A DNA stretch of 6,494 nt from contig URVS01000083.1 of assembly GCA_900551385.1 (NCBI GenBank), positions 1-6,494 on the forward strand, given 5' to 3'. The notes under the pieces were generated by a model, which ran no database searches, had not been told where the DNA came from, and saw only the letters and a list, made by a program, of their open reading frames with translations. Positions 1 to 6,494 of this stretch are shown here, piece after piece. The stretch comes from an uncultured Mollicutes bacterium (GTDB taxonomy: Bacteria > Bacillota_I > Bacilli_A > RFN20 > CAG-449). Numbering within the stretch: position 1 is the first letter of the stretch; each line of letters starts with the position of its first letter. Both the position numbers and the translations under genes were made by a program.

Positions 1-1
1 A

Positions 2-1975
2 AATAACCCTGTTTTAATCGGTGAACCAGGTGTTGGTAAAACTGCTATTGTTGAAGGTCTTGCATGGCGTATATTTAAAGGAGATGTTCCATTTTCTTTA
101 AAGAACAAAACAATTTTTGAACTTGATTTAGGATCATTAATTGCTGGTGCTAAATATCGTGGTGAATTTGAAGAAAGACTAAAAGCTACTTTAAATGAAG
201 TTATTAAATCTAATGGTCAAATCATCATGTTTATTGATGAAATCCATACTCTTATTGGAGCAGGTAAAACTGATGGAGCAATGGACGCTGCTAACTTATT
301 AAAACCTATGTTAGCGCGTGGTGAAATTCATTGTATTGGTGCTACAACCCTCGATGAATATCGTAAATATATTGAAAAAGATCCAGCATTTGAAAGAAGA
401 ATGCAAAAAGTCATGGTCGACGAATCTTCTTTACAAGATACAATCTCAATTTTAAGAGGTTTAAAAGAAAGATATGAATCTCATCATGGTGTACAAATCC
501 TTGATGAAGCATTAGTTTCAGCTGCTGTTTTATCAAAAAGATACATTACAGATAGATTCTTACCTGATAAAGCTATCGACTTAGTTGATGAAGCATGTGC
601 TGCTGTAAGAATGCAAATTGATTCAATGCCAATAGAACTTGATGAAATAAATAGACAAGTATCTCAATTAGAAATTGAAAAAGTATCTTTAACTAAAGAA
701 GATACTGAATATGCTAAAACCACTTTAGCTAAACTCGATAAAGAATTAGCTTCTTTAAAAGAAAAACAAACTATTTTAAAAGCTAAATGGTTAAAAGAAA
801 AAGATGAATTAGCTAAATCTAAAAACTTAAAATCACAATTAGAACAAGCAAAACTTGATTTACAAAAAGCTTTATCAAATGCTAATTATGAAACTGCTGC
901 TAGATTACAATATCAAACAATTCCTGATCTTGAAAAATCTATTAAAGATTTTGAAAAAAAAGAAAAAGATGGAAGAATGCTTGATGAAGTAGTAAAGCAA
1001 GAAGATATAGCTAATGTTGTATCTAAATGGACAGGCATTCCAACTAATAGATTAAAAGCTTCTGAATCTAGTAAATTACTTAATCTTAAAGAAAATCTTG
1101 CTAAAAGAGTTATTGGTCAAGATGAAGCAATTACAAAAGTAAGCGATGCAATCATTAGATCAAGAGCAGGTGTTAATGATGAAAATAGACCTTTAGGTAG
1201 TTTCTTATTCTTAGGTCCAACTGGTGTTGGTAAAACAGAAGTTGCTAAATCACTTGCGTTAAACTTATTCGATTCAGAACAACAAATTGTTCGTATAGAT
1301 ATGTCTGAATATATGGAAAAATTTTCTGTATCTAGACTTGTAGGAGCCCCACCAGGATATGTTGGCTATGAAGAAGGTGGACAATTAACTGAAGCAGTTA
1401 GAAGAAAACCTTATTCCATAGTCTTACTTGATGAAATTGAAAAAGCACACCCAGATGTCTTTAATATCTTACTTCAAGTACTTGATGATGGTAGATTAAC
1501 AGATTCTCAAGGAAGAGTTGTTGATTTCAAGAATACAATTCTTATCATGACAAGTAATATTGGTTCAGAATATCTTTTAAAAGGTAACAATAAAGAAACT
1601 CAAGAAGCAGTTAGAAATGAACTTAACAAATATTTCAAGCCAGAATTTATTAACCGTATTGATGATATAGTTTTCTTCAATTCTCTTGATAAATCAGTAG
1701 TAGAAAAAATTGCTCAAAAATTCATTGATGAACTTGCTGAACGTCTTAATAAAAAACAAATTGAATTAGAAATCACACCAAATGCTTTACATCAAATTTC
1801 TACTGATGGATTTGATCAAACTTATGGTGCTAGACCTTTAAGAAGATATATACAACAAAATATTGAAAATCCAATAGCATATAAAATTATTTCTTCTGAA
1901 ATAAAAGAAAAATCATTAGTAATTATAGACTATGTTAATGATCAATTTGTCTTTAAAGTAGAAGAAAAGAAATAA
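2..1975 (+). CDS. clpB: ATP-dependent disaggregase ClpB (Hsp100), 5'-truncated by the window edge
   Basis: Cytoplasmic AAA+ chaperone that threads aggregated proteins through a hexameric ring, normally working with DnaK/DnaJ/GrpE. The frame is open from base 2, and 657 residues are visible. In visible numbering: NBD1 Walker A GEPGVGKT at 7-14, pore loop KYRG at 51-54, Walker B with DE at 79-80, and arginine-finger pair RR at 132-133. The Lys/Glu/Leu-rich coiled-coil M domain spans about 211-325. NBD2 has Walker A GPTGVGKT at 405-412, pore loop GYVG at 452-455, Walker B DE at 477-478, arginine finger in FINRID near 552, and sensor-2 GARPLRR at 609-615. The long M domain and the absence of an IGF/LGF ClpP-binding loop favour ClpB over ClpA or ClpC. 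By comparison with E. coli ClpB about 199 residues are missing, covering the N-domain and the start of NBD1. Whether an N-domain exists cannot be seen. The Met codon at 227 lies inside Walker B and is not the start. The gene ends in TAA and is followed by a terminator. Confidence 0.97.
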   Translation, partial: NNPVLIGEPGVGKTAIVEGLAWRIFKGDVPFSLKNKTIFELDLGSLIAGAKYRGEFEERLKATLNEVIKSNGQIIMFIDEIHTLIGAGKTDGAMDAANLLKPMLARGEIHCIGATTLDEYRKYIEKDPAFERRMQKVMVDESSLQDTISILRGLKERYESHHGVQILDEALVSAAVLSKRYITDRFLPDKAIDLVDEACAAVRMQIDSMPIELDEINRQVSQLEIEKVSLTKEDTEYAKTTLAKLDKELASLKEKQTILKAKWLKEKDELAKSKNLKSQLEQAKLDLQKALSNANYETAARLQYQTIPDLEKSIKDFEKKEKDGRMLDEVVKQEDIANVVSKWTGIPTNRLKASESSKLLNLKENLAKRVIGQDEAITKVSDAIIRSRAGVNDENRPLGSFLFLGPTGVGKTEVAKSLALNLFDSEQQIVRIDMSEYMEKFSVSRLVGAPPGYVGYEEGGQLTEAVRRKPYSIVLLDEIEKAHPDVFNILLQVLDDGRLTDSQGRVVDFKNTILIMTSNIGSEYLLKGNNKETQEAVRNELNKYFKPEFINRIDDIVFFNSLDKSVVEKIAQKFIDELAERLNKKQIELEITPNALHQISTDGFDQTYGARPLRRYIQQNIENPIAYKIISSEIKEKSLVIIDYVNDQFVFKVEEKK

Positions 1976-1988
1976 TGCATTGGTTAAT

Positions 1989-2020
1989 AAAAAATCTGCT
2001 TAAATTAGGCAGATTTTTTT
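1989..2020. terminator. Bidirectional intrinsic terminator between convergent clpB and the M6 protease gene
   Basis: An 11-bp perfect stem pairs 1989-1999 with 2009-2019. Its core is TCTGC/GCAGA, flanked by an A6 run on the left and a T7 run on the right, around a 9-nt loop. On the plus strand the T-run terminates clpB, 13 nt after its stop. On the minus strand the A-run becomes a U-tract and terminates the protease gene. The minus-strand stop codon (2019-2021) overlaps the foot of the stem. The structure is seen directly in the sequence; its function is inferred from the canonical form. Confidence 0.9.
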
Positions 2021-3494
2021 ATTTATATATTTTTACTTTACAAGAAGTATCATTTAAATCACTAACAGATATTTTATAATCAATTTGTTCACCATCATTA
2101 AATGAATCACCATTAATAAAGAAATGTCTATTAGCACTAAATTCACTACCTTCAGTCCACAATGTAGTGCTTGGATCTAATTCTCTAACACGATTAGTAA
2201 TACGATTATTTTCAGCTTTATCAAGTAAATGTAGATATTTGTATTGATAAGAATATGGGCTTTTTAAAAATGATCTATCTGCACTATTAGAAGCGCCCAC
2301 ATAACAAAAACTATAATTAGTTTCTTCATTCATTATATCAACATATTTTTTAGCAATATAATCATCAGATAATGTCGCAACTAATTCTACTAATCTAGAA
2401 TCAACATGATAAATTCTTAAGCCAGAATAATCATACATTTTTGTTCCTTTAGTATAAGGATGCAAAGAATCTATTTCATTTAATCCTAAAGTAGTATAAT
2501 ATTCAATTAACAAATATTCATCATAACTTGATCCATTCCAATCATTTTTTATTAAAATAGCTTCAGGATATAAACTACTAGTTTTTAGTTCTATTTCACA
2601 TTCATCAGTTACTACATAAGGTTCAAGCCAACCTAGAACAAATTTAGAAAAAACATTATGATCTCCAACATTATATGATTGCATATCTAAAGCGCCTGCT
2701 GGATCCCAAGAAGATAAATCATCATAACAATAATAATCATCTAATCCTAATAAATGACCAGTTTCATGAATAAAAGTATGTGTTTCTAATTTACCTTGAT
2801 TATATTTATCATAATATCCATTTTTTAAGAATTGATAACTTGCCCACATAAAATTATTAATAGTTAATTCACTTTTATAGTCACTATAATATGAGCACCA
2901 TGCCCAATAACTAGAATCACTATCAGTTGAATAATTATTAGAATATAAAAAGACAACATTATCTAAAAAATTATCATTATCTAAATTATAATTTTTATAT
3001 TTACTAATATCGGCTTTTAAAAATTCTTTAATAATATATTCAGGGGCACTTTCTCCATACCTATTTAATGCTTTAACTGAATAATTTGATTGTAAAATAT
3101 CACTAACTTCACCAGTTAAATTTAATTTTCCATAACTAGATTTATAAAAGAAATCATGTACTGAATAAAATGCTGTTTGATTACTATCACCAAAAAAAGC
3201 AATATTAACTTCATTAATCATATTTGATGTCCAAACAGGTGCATCAGTTAATTGAACTGGAACCACTAAAATTTTTTGTTCACCAATAGTATTAGATGTA
3301 TACCAACCAATTTGAGAATTAATATCACGAGGATAATATCTTAATGCATCTCTATGTGGTTTATAATAACCATCAAATAATTCTGCATTATTTTCATCTG
3401 CAGAAAAAGTAAAAGTATTACCAGTAGTCATTCCTGAACATGAACTTAAAGTAAATAATAAAACAAATGTTGAATATAAATAAATCTTTTTCAT
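2019..3494 (-). CDS. M6-family zinc metalloprotease, predicted lipoprotein
   Basis: A 491-residue predicted extracytoplasmic protease. The N-terminus has lysines at 2-3, a hydrophobic stretch, and a lipobox LSSC ending at Cys19, so it is probably lipid-anchored after cleavage by signal peptidase II. The zinc motif HETGHLLGLDD at 243-253 fits the M6 (immune inhibitor A-like) HExxHxxGxxD pattern: His243, His247 and Asp253 are the expected ligands and Glu244 the catalytic base. Other M6 features are SYGKLNLTG at 120-128, an acidic DNDNFLDNVVF stretch at 172-182, a Met-turn candidate at Met271, FSKFVLGW at 282-289, and SGLRIYHVD at 357-365. No PKD repeat, sortase motif or C-terminal transmembrane helix is seen, and the region before the catalytic part is short. 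The start is fixed by the signal peptide: an in-frame TAA lies upstream and the next Met (22) is beyond the lipobox. No Shine-Dalgarno sequence precedes the ATG. The gene stands alone, convergent with clpB and divergent from nfo. The family assignment is strong; the substrate is unknown. Confidence 0.9.
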   Translation of the reverse strand: MKKIYLYSTFVLLFTLSSCSGMTTGNTFTFSADENNAELFDGYYKPHRDALRYYPRDINSQIGWYTSNTIGEQKILVVPVQLTDAPVWTSNMINEVNIAFFGDSNQTAFYSVHDFFYKSSYGKLNLTGEVSDILQSNYSVKALNRYGESAPEYIIKEFLKADISKYKNYNLDNDNFLDNVVFLYSNNYSTDSDSSYWAWCSYYSDYKSELTINNFMWASYQFLKNGYYDKYNQGKLETHTFIHETGHLLGLDDYYCYDDLSSWDPAGALDMQSYNVGDHNVFSKFVLGWLEPYVVTDECEIELKTSSLYPEAILIKNDWNGSSYDEYLLIEYYTTLGLNEIDSLHPYTKGTKMYDYSGLRIYHVDSRLVELVATLSDDYIAKKYVDIMNEETNYSFCYVGASNSADRSFLKSPYSYQYKYLHLLDKAENNRITNRVRELDPSTTLWTEGSEFSANRHFFINGDSFNDGEQIDYKISVSDLNDTSCKVKIYK

Positions 3495-3503
3495 AACAAA
3501 ATA

Positions 3504-3509
3504 ATTATA
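3504..3509 (-). promoter_or_regulatory. Candidate -10 box for the M6 protease gene (possible leaderless mRNA)
   Basis: A perfect TATAAT on the minus strand lies 9 nt before the protease ATG. Transcription starting about 7 nt downstream of it would leave almost no leader, which would fit the lack of a Shine-Dalgarno sequence. No good -35 hexamer is present at the right distance. In DNA this AT-rich a TATAAT match can easily occur by chance, so this is a weak call. Confidence 0.3.
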
Positions 3510-3529
3510 AATTATGATTTAATAATTTA
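3508..3529. repeat. AT-only inverted repeat in the divergent intergenic region, near the protease start
   Basis: TAAATTAT (3508-3515) and ATAATTTA (3522-3529) are perfect inverted arms of 8 bp separated by GATTTA. It overlaps the candidate -10 box of the protease gene, so it could be an operator. It may equally be a chance product of a region made almost only of A and T. Confidence 0.3.
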
Positions 3530-3542
3530 ACATAAATAAATA

Positions 3543-3560
3543 ATTATTTTTTAAAATAAT
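3543..3560. repeat. AT-only inverted repeat mid-way in the divergent intergenic region
   Basis: ATTATTTT (3543-3550) and AAAATAAT (3553-3560) form perfect 8-bp arms around TT. With one mismatch the pairing extends outward by three more base pairs. It lies just upstream of the candidate nfo promoter. It might be a binding site or an AT-rich promoter-upstream element, but low complexity alone could explain it. Confidence 0.3.
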
Positions 3561-3562
3561 AA

Positions 3563-3590
3563 TTAAATTTTTAAACACTTATGATAAAAT
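3563..3590 (+). promoter_or_regulatory. Candidate extended -10 promoter of the nfo-rsmE-mtaB set
   Basis: TGATAAAAT at 3582-3590 matches an extended -10 element: TG, one base, then TAAAAT, which is 5 of 6 matches to TATAAT. A poor -35 candidate, TTAAAT at 3563-3568, lies 16 nt upstream. The expected start of transcription near 3597 would give a leader of about 12 nt that just contains the Shine-Dalgarno sequence. The position before the first gene of the set supports the call; no experimental data do. Confidence 0.5.
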
Positions 3591-3597
3591 CAATGTT

Positions 3598-3603
3598 AGG
3601 TGA
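3598..3603 (+). promoter_or_regulatory. Shine-Dalgarno sequence that fixes the nfo start at 3609
   Basis: AGGTGA matches the 16S rRNA anti-Shine-Dalgarno complement and ends 5 nt before the ATG at 3609. It overlaps the in-frame GTG at 3600, which itself has no purine-rich sequence upstream. The ATG is therefore the better start. Confidence 0.8.
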
Positions 3604-3608
3604 AGAAT

Positions 3609-4454
3609 ATGAATACAAATGAATTAAAAATTGGCTGTCACCTTTCTGCAAGTGATGGTTATTTAAAAATGGCAGAACAAATTATATCTTTAGATGGTAA
3701 TACACTTCAATTTTTTACTAGAAATCCTCGTGGAGGTCAAGTAAAACCTTTAGATGTAGATGATATAGAAAAATTTAATAAATTTGCTGAAGAACATAAC
3801 ATTTCTTATATTGTCGCGCATGCTCCATATACAATGAATTTATGTTCAGATAATCCAAATACTAGATTATTTGCTTTAGAAGTTTTTAAAGATGATTTAA
3901 AACGTTTAAATTACGTTAATAAAGTATATTATAATTTCCACCCAGGTAGCCATGTTGGTCAAGGTGTAGATGTTGGTATATCTTACATTGTCGATGCATT
4001 AAATAATGCTTTAAAGCCAGAACAAAGAACCATGGTTTTATTAGAAACAATGGCAGGCAAAGGCACAGAAATTGGAAGATCATTTCAAGAATTAAGACAT
4101 ATCATTGATCAAGTTGAATTAAAAGATCATATTGGAGTTTGTCTAGACACATGTCACATTAATGATGGTGGATATGATATTGTAAATAATTTAGATAATG
4201 TTCTTGAAGAATTTGATAAAATTATCGGTTTAGATAAATTAAAAGCAATTCATTTAAATGATTCAATGAATCCATGTGGAGCACATAAAGATAGACACCA
4301 AAAAATAGGTCAAGGATATATTGGAATAGATGCAATTACTAGAATTATTAATCACCCTAAATTAAAAAATTTACCTTTTATCTTAGAAACACCTAACGAT
4401 TTACAAGGTTATAAATACGAAATTGATTTACTTAGAAGTAAATATAATGGTTAA
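3609..4454 (+). CDS. nfo: Deoxyribonuclease IV (endonuclease IV), AP endonuclease
   Basis: A base-excision-repair enzyme (EC 3.1.21.2) that cuts DNA 5' to abasic sites and removes 3'-blocking groups, using a trinuclear zinc centre in a TIM barrel. The protein is 281 residues from the ATG at 3609, a normal length for the family. All nine metal ligands of the E. coli enzyme have visible counterparts: His71 (VAHAPY), His111 (FHPGSH), Glu146 (LLET), Asp180 and His183 (LDTCH), His215 (IHLND), Asp228 and His230 (KDRH), and Glu260 (ILET). The N-terminal GCHLSAS and QFFTRNPRG stretches are also typical. The start is set by AGGTGA five bases upstream; a GTG three codons earlier overlaps that site and is rejected. 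It is the first gene of a compact set and is followed by rsmE after 2 nt. I see no truncation or missing residue. Confidence 0.97.
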   Translation: MNTNELKIGCHLSASDGYLKMAEQIISLDGNTLQFFTRNPRGGQVKPLDVDDIEKFNKFAEEHNISYIVAHAPYTMNLCSDNPNTRLFALEVFKDDLKRLNYVNKVYYNFHPGSHVGQGVDVGISYIVDALNNALKPEQRTMVLLETMAGKGTEIGRSFQELRHIIDQVELKDHIGVCLDTCHINDGGYDIVNNLDNVLEEFDKIIGLDKLKAIHLNDSMNPCGAHKDRHQKIGQGYIGIDAITRIINHPKLKNLPFILETPNDLQGYKYEIDLLRSKYNG

Positions 4455-4456
4455 TT

Positions 4457-5170
4457 ATGCAAAGATATTTTATAGATAAAAATTATGATCATATAGAATT
4501 TAATAATGAACAATTACATCACATTACTAAAGTAATGAGAATGAACATTAATGATAAAATTGAAGCAGTTTTTAATTCTAAATGTTATTTATTAAACATT
4601 ACTTCATTATCACCTTTTTCTTTTGAAATTATTGAAACGTTAACTAGTAATAGTGAATTAAATGTTGATATTACTCTTTTATATTGTTTACCTAAAGGTG
4701 ATAAATTAGATTTAGTTATTCAAAAAGCAACTGAAATTGGAGTTAAAAATATTATTTTAGTTCAATCAAGTCGATGTGTTTGTAAATTTAAAAAAGAAGA
4801 TTTTAATAAAAAATTACAAAGATTTAATAAGATTGCAAGTGAAGCCAGTGAACAATCTCATAGATTAATTATACCAACCATTAAAGATATTATTGATTTT
4901 AAAGATATTAAAAATTATTCTTTTGATCATGCATATATTGCTTATGAAAAAGAAGAAAATAATACTTTTAAAAATAGCTTTAATAATGTTAAGCCTCATC
5001 AAAGTATTGGAATAATTATCGGTTCAGAAGGTGGATTTTCTCAAGAAGAAGTTGAATATGCGATAAATAATGGTTATAAATCATTAAGTTTAGGAAAAAG
5101 AATATTAAGAAGTGAAACAGCTTGTTTATATTCTCTTAGTGTATTAAGCTTTCTTGTGGAGGATTTATGA
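4457..5170 (+). CDS. rsmE: 16S rRNA (uracil1498-N3)-methyltransferase RsmE
   Basis: A SAM-dependent SPOUT-class enzyme (EC 2.1.1.193) that methylates N3 of U1498 in helix 44 of 16S rRNA, near the decoding site. The protein is 237 residues, close to the family norm. Residues 1 to about 70 form the PUA-like RNA-binding domain (RYFID at 3-7, LHHITKVMRM at 20-29). The rest is the knotted methyltransferase domain, with QKATEIGV at 89-96, EASEQSHR at 129-136, the SAM-loop IGSEGGF at 188-194, and LGKRILRSETA at 212-222. Ser replaces the usual Pro in the GPEGG loop, a conservative change. The ATG comes 2 nt after the nfo stop with no clear Shine-Dalgarno sequence, so translation is probably coupled to nfo by re-initiation. 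The TGA stop overlaps the mtaB start as ATGA. That fixes TGA as a stop in this organism. Confidence 0.95.
   Translation: MQRYFIDKNYDHIEFNNEQLHHITKVMRMNINDKIEAVFNSKCYLLNITSLSPFSFEIIETLTSNSELNVDITLLYCLPKGDKLDLVIQKATEIGVKNIILVQSSRCVCKFKKEDFNKKLQRFNKIASEASEQSHRLIIPTIKDIIDFKDIKNYSFDHAYIAYEKEENNTFKNSFNNVKPHQSIGIIIGSEGGFSQEEVEYAINNGYKSLSLGKRILRSETACLYSLSVLSFLVEDL
5158..5162 (+). promoter_or_regulatory. Strong Shine-Dalgarno sequence for mtaB inside the end of rsmE
   Basis: GGAGG lies in the last codons of rsmE, 4 nt before the mtaB ATG at 5167. Together with the 4-nt ATGA overlap it supports this start and both coupled and independent initiation of mtaB. Confidence 0.85.
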
Positions 5171-6429
5171 AAAGTTTTTTAGTAACAACATTAGGTTGCA
5201 AAGTTAACACTTATGAAAGCCAAGCCATGAAAGAAATATTATTAAATAATGGTTATGTTGAAGATTATATTAATCCTTCTTTAATTATTATTAATACATG
5301 TGCAGTTACTTCCGTAGCCGAACATAAATCTAGGCAAAAAACTTCTTCTTATGCAAAAAAATTTCCTAATGCTATTATTGTAGTATGCGGTTGTTCAACT
5401 AATATTCATCCTGAAGATTATCAAAAAATGAATTTTGCACATATTATTATGTCAAATAATAATCATGAAGATATTCTTAAATTAATTGATGAATATAATA
5501 AAACTCATAAACAAGTTTTTGCTGTTGATAATAATAAAAGACAAAGAAAATATCAAAATTTAAGAATTTCTTCTTTTGATGAACAAGTAAGAGCTTTTGT
5601 AAAAATTGGTGATGGTTGCAATAATTTTTGTTCTTATTGCATTATACCTTTTAGTCGTGGAAATTTACGTTCAAGAGATAAAGATGAAATATTATGTGAA
5701 ATATCACGTTTAATTGAAAATAATTATCAAGAAATAGTCATAACAGGCATTGATTCAGCTAGTTATGGTTTAGAATTTGATAATTATAGATTTAACGATT
5801 TATTAGAAGATATAATGCAAATTAAAGGGCATAAACGATTAAGAATTTCTTCTATTGAAGCAAGTCAAATCGATGATAGATTTATTTCATTATTAAAAAA
5901 ATATCCTGCTATTGCTCCTCATTTACATATTCCTTTACAATCTGGTAGTGATACAGTTTTGCAAAGAATGAAAAGAAAATATAGTTGTGAAGAATTTTAT
6001 CAAAAAATAAAAAAAATCAAAGAAGAATTACCAGATGTAGCGTTAGCATGTGATGTAATAGTTGGTTTCCCTCAAGAAACAGAAGAAGAATTTTTACAAA
6101 CATATAATTTTATAAAAAAATGTGGTTTTGCATTCTTACATGTTTTTCCTTATTCAATAAGGAAAGGAACATACGCTGCTACTTTACCAAATCAAATTAA
6201 TGATCAAACAAAAAAAGAAAGAGTTAGTAGATTAATATCTTTAGGTAAAGAATTAAGTAATGAATACAAAAAGAAATTTATCAATAAAGAATTAAATGTT
6301 TTAATAGAAAGTTATGATAAAAAAACTGGTTTATATCATGGTTTAAGTGAAAATTATCTTGATTGTTATATAAAAAGTAACACCAATATTATTAATACTT
6401 TTGTAAAATATATTTATCATATAGATTAA
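5167..6429 (+). CDS. mtaB: tRNA (N6-L-threonylcarbamoyladenosine(37)-C2)-methylthiotransferase MtaB
   Basis: A radical-SAM enzyme that converts t6A37 to ms2t6A37 in tRNAs reading ANN codons, using two iron-sulfur clusters. The protein is 420 residues. The N-terminal methylthiotransferase domain has TLGCKVNTYES at 8-18 (Cys11), NTCAVT at 43-48 (Cys45) and CGC at 74-76; Cys76 aligns best as the third cluster ligand and Cys74 is extra. The radical-SAM CxxxCxxC is Cys151, Cys155, Cys158, followed by IIPFSRGNLRSR at 159-170. HLHIPLQSGSD at 252-262, DVIVGFPQETEEEF at 296-309 and VFPYSIRKGTYAA at 326-338 complete the core. A C-terminal TRAM RNA-binding domain runs from about 372 to the end. The TLGCKVN signature favours MtaB over MiaB and RimO. 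The length is a little below the roughly 450 residues of Bacillus subtilis YqeV. It overlaps rsmE by 4 nt, and no terminator is seen after it. Confidence 0.95.
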   Translation: MKSFLVTTLGCKVNTYESQAMKEILLNNGYVEDYINPSLIIINTCAVTSVAEHKSRQKTSSYAKKFPNAIIVVCGCSTNIHPEDYQKMNFAHIIMSNNNHEDILKLIDEYNKTHKQVFAVDNNKRQRKYQNLRISSFDEQVRAFVKIGDGCNNFCSYCIIPFSRGNLRSRDKDEILCEISRLIENNYQEIVITGIDSASYGLEFDNYRFNDLLEDIMQIKGHKRLRISSIEASQIDDRFISLLKKYPAIAPHLHIPLQSGSDTVLQRMKRKYSCEEFYQKIKKIKEELPDVALACDVIVGFPQETEEEFLQTYNFIKKCGFAFLHVFPYSIRKGTYAATLPNQINDQTKKERVSRLISLGKELSNEYKKKFINKELNVLIESYDKKTGLYHGLSENYLDCYIKSNTNIINTFVKYIYHID

Positions 6430-6494
6430 AATATTATTAACACAAACAATTAAAATGTTAGTTGAATAAGTAAATGCAACAATAAACAGTAAAA
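6430..6494. other. Short non-coding tail after mtaB, no recognised element
   Basis: This is 65 bases of AT-rich sequence. ATG codons here open only 3-4-codon frames. The best hairpin is TAACA (6438-6442) with TGTTA (6456-6460), 5 bp around a 13-nt loop and with no T-run, so I do not call a terminator. Transcription may continue past the window edge. Confidence 0.6.

Noticed and set aside
227..229. Met codon at 227 as the start of ClpB
   Set aside because: It lies inside the NBD1 Walker B motif. The same frame is open to base 2 and encodes the Walker A motif and pore loop, so the gene simply runs in from outside the window.
690..980. Lys/Glu/Leu-rich, repetitive-looking stretch in clpB
   Set aside because: It is the coiled-coil M domain expected in ClpB, not a separate repeat or an insertion.
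3593..3622. Nine-codon frame starting ATG at 3593, overlapping the nfo start
   Set aside because: It has no ribosome-binding site and would begin upstream of the expected transcript end. Its sequence is explained by the nfo Shine-Dalgarno site and first codons.
6438..6460. Hairpin TAACA/TGTTA as a terminator for mtaB
   Set aside because: It has only 5 bp with a 13-nt loop and no following T-run, well below what an intrinsic terminator needs.
6455..6469. ATGTTAGTTGAATAA near the window end resembles ATGTTAGGTGAAGAA at 3593-3607 (13 of 15 bases)
   Set aside because: The similarity is short and AT-rich, does not extend into the flanks, and the second copy opens no coding frame. It is most simply chance.
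1..6494. A novel defence, mobile or biosynthetic system
   Set aside because: Every substantial reading frame is a recognised family: ClpB, M6 protease, Nfo, RsmE, MtaB. No gap between genes exceeds about 115 bp, and no direct-repeat arrays, transposase, integrase or tRNA were seen.

Overview
The window is very AT-rich and dense with genes. It reads as chromosome of a low-GC Bacillota or Mollicutes-adjacent bacterium. Three things point there: AGA and AT-ending codons dominate, the genes are standard housekeeping families, and Trp is encoded by TGG while TGA is a genuine stop (rsmE ends ATGA, overlapping the next start). The last point argues against the Mycoplasma/Spiroplasma code and fits lineages such as Acholeplasmatales, Erysipelotrichales or RF39-like Bacilli. 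The lineage is an inference; no rRNA is present to settle it.

Layout. (1) Positions 2-1975 (+): the C-terminal three quarters of clpB, the Hsp100 disaggregase, whose 5' end lies outside the window. (2) Positions 1989-2020: a hairpin with T-tracts in both directions, serving as a shared terminator between convergent genes. (3) Positions 2019-3494 (-): a lone gene for an M6-family zinc metalloprotease with a lipoprotein signal peptide. (4) Positions 3495-3608: an AT-only divergent intergenic region with candidate promoters for both sides and two AT-only inverted repeats. (5) Positions 3609-6429 (+): a tightly packed three-gene set, nfo (endonuclease IV), rsmE (16S rRNA m3U1498 methyltransferase) and mtaB (tRNA ms2t6A37 methylthiotransferase), joined by a 2-nt gap and a 4-nt overlap. 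(6) Positions 6430-6494: a short non-coding tail with no recognisable terminator.

How the genes fit together. clpB handles protein disaggregation. The nfo-rsmE-mtaB set couples abasic-site DNA repair with modification of the ribosome and of the tRNA anticodon loop. rsmE-mtaB is a known neighbour pair in Bacillota (yqeU-yqeV in Bacillus subtilis, downstream of dnaK-dnaJ-prmA); here nfo sits in front of the pair. The metalloprotease is the only accessory-looking gene and acts outside the cytoplasm.

I see no CRISPR array, mobile element, RNA gene, phage gene or clearly novel system. The main points to take away are a corrected nfo start (ATG at 3609 rather than GTG at 3600), a terminator that overlaps a stop codon, and a secreted-protease gene with no Shine-Dalgarno sequence and a possible leaderless promoter.
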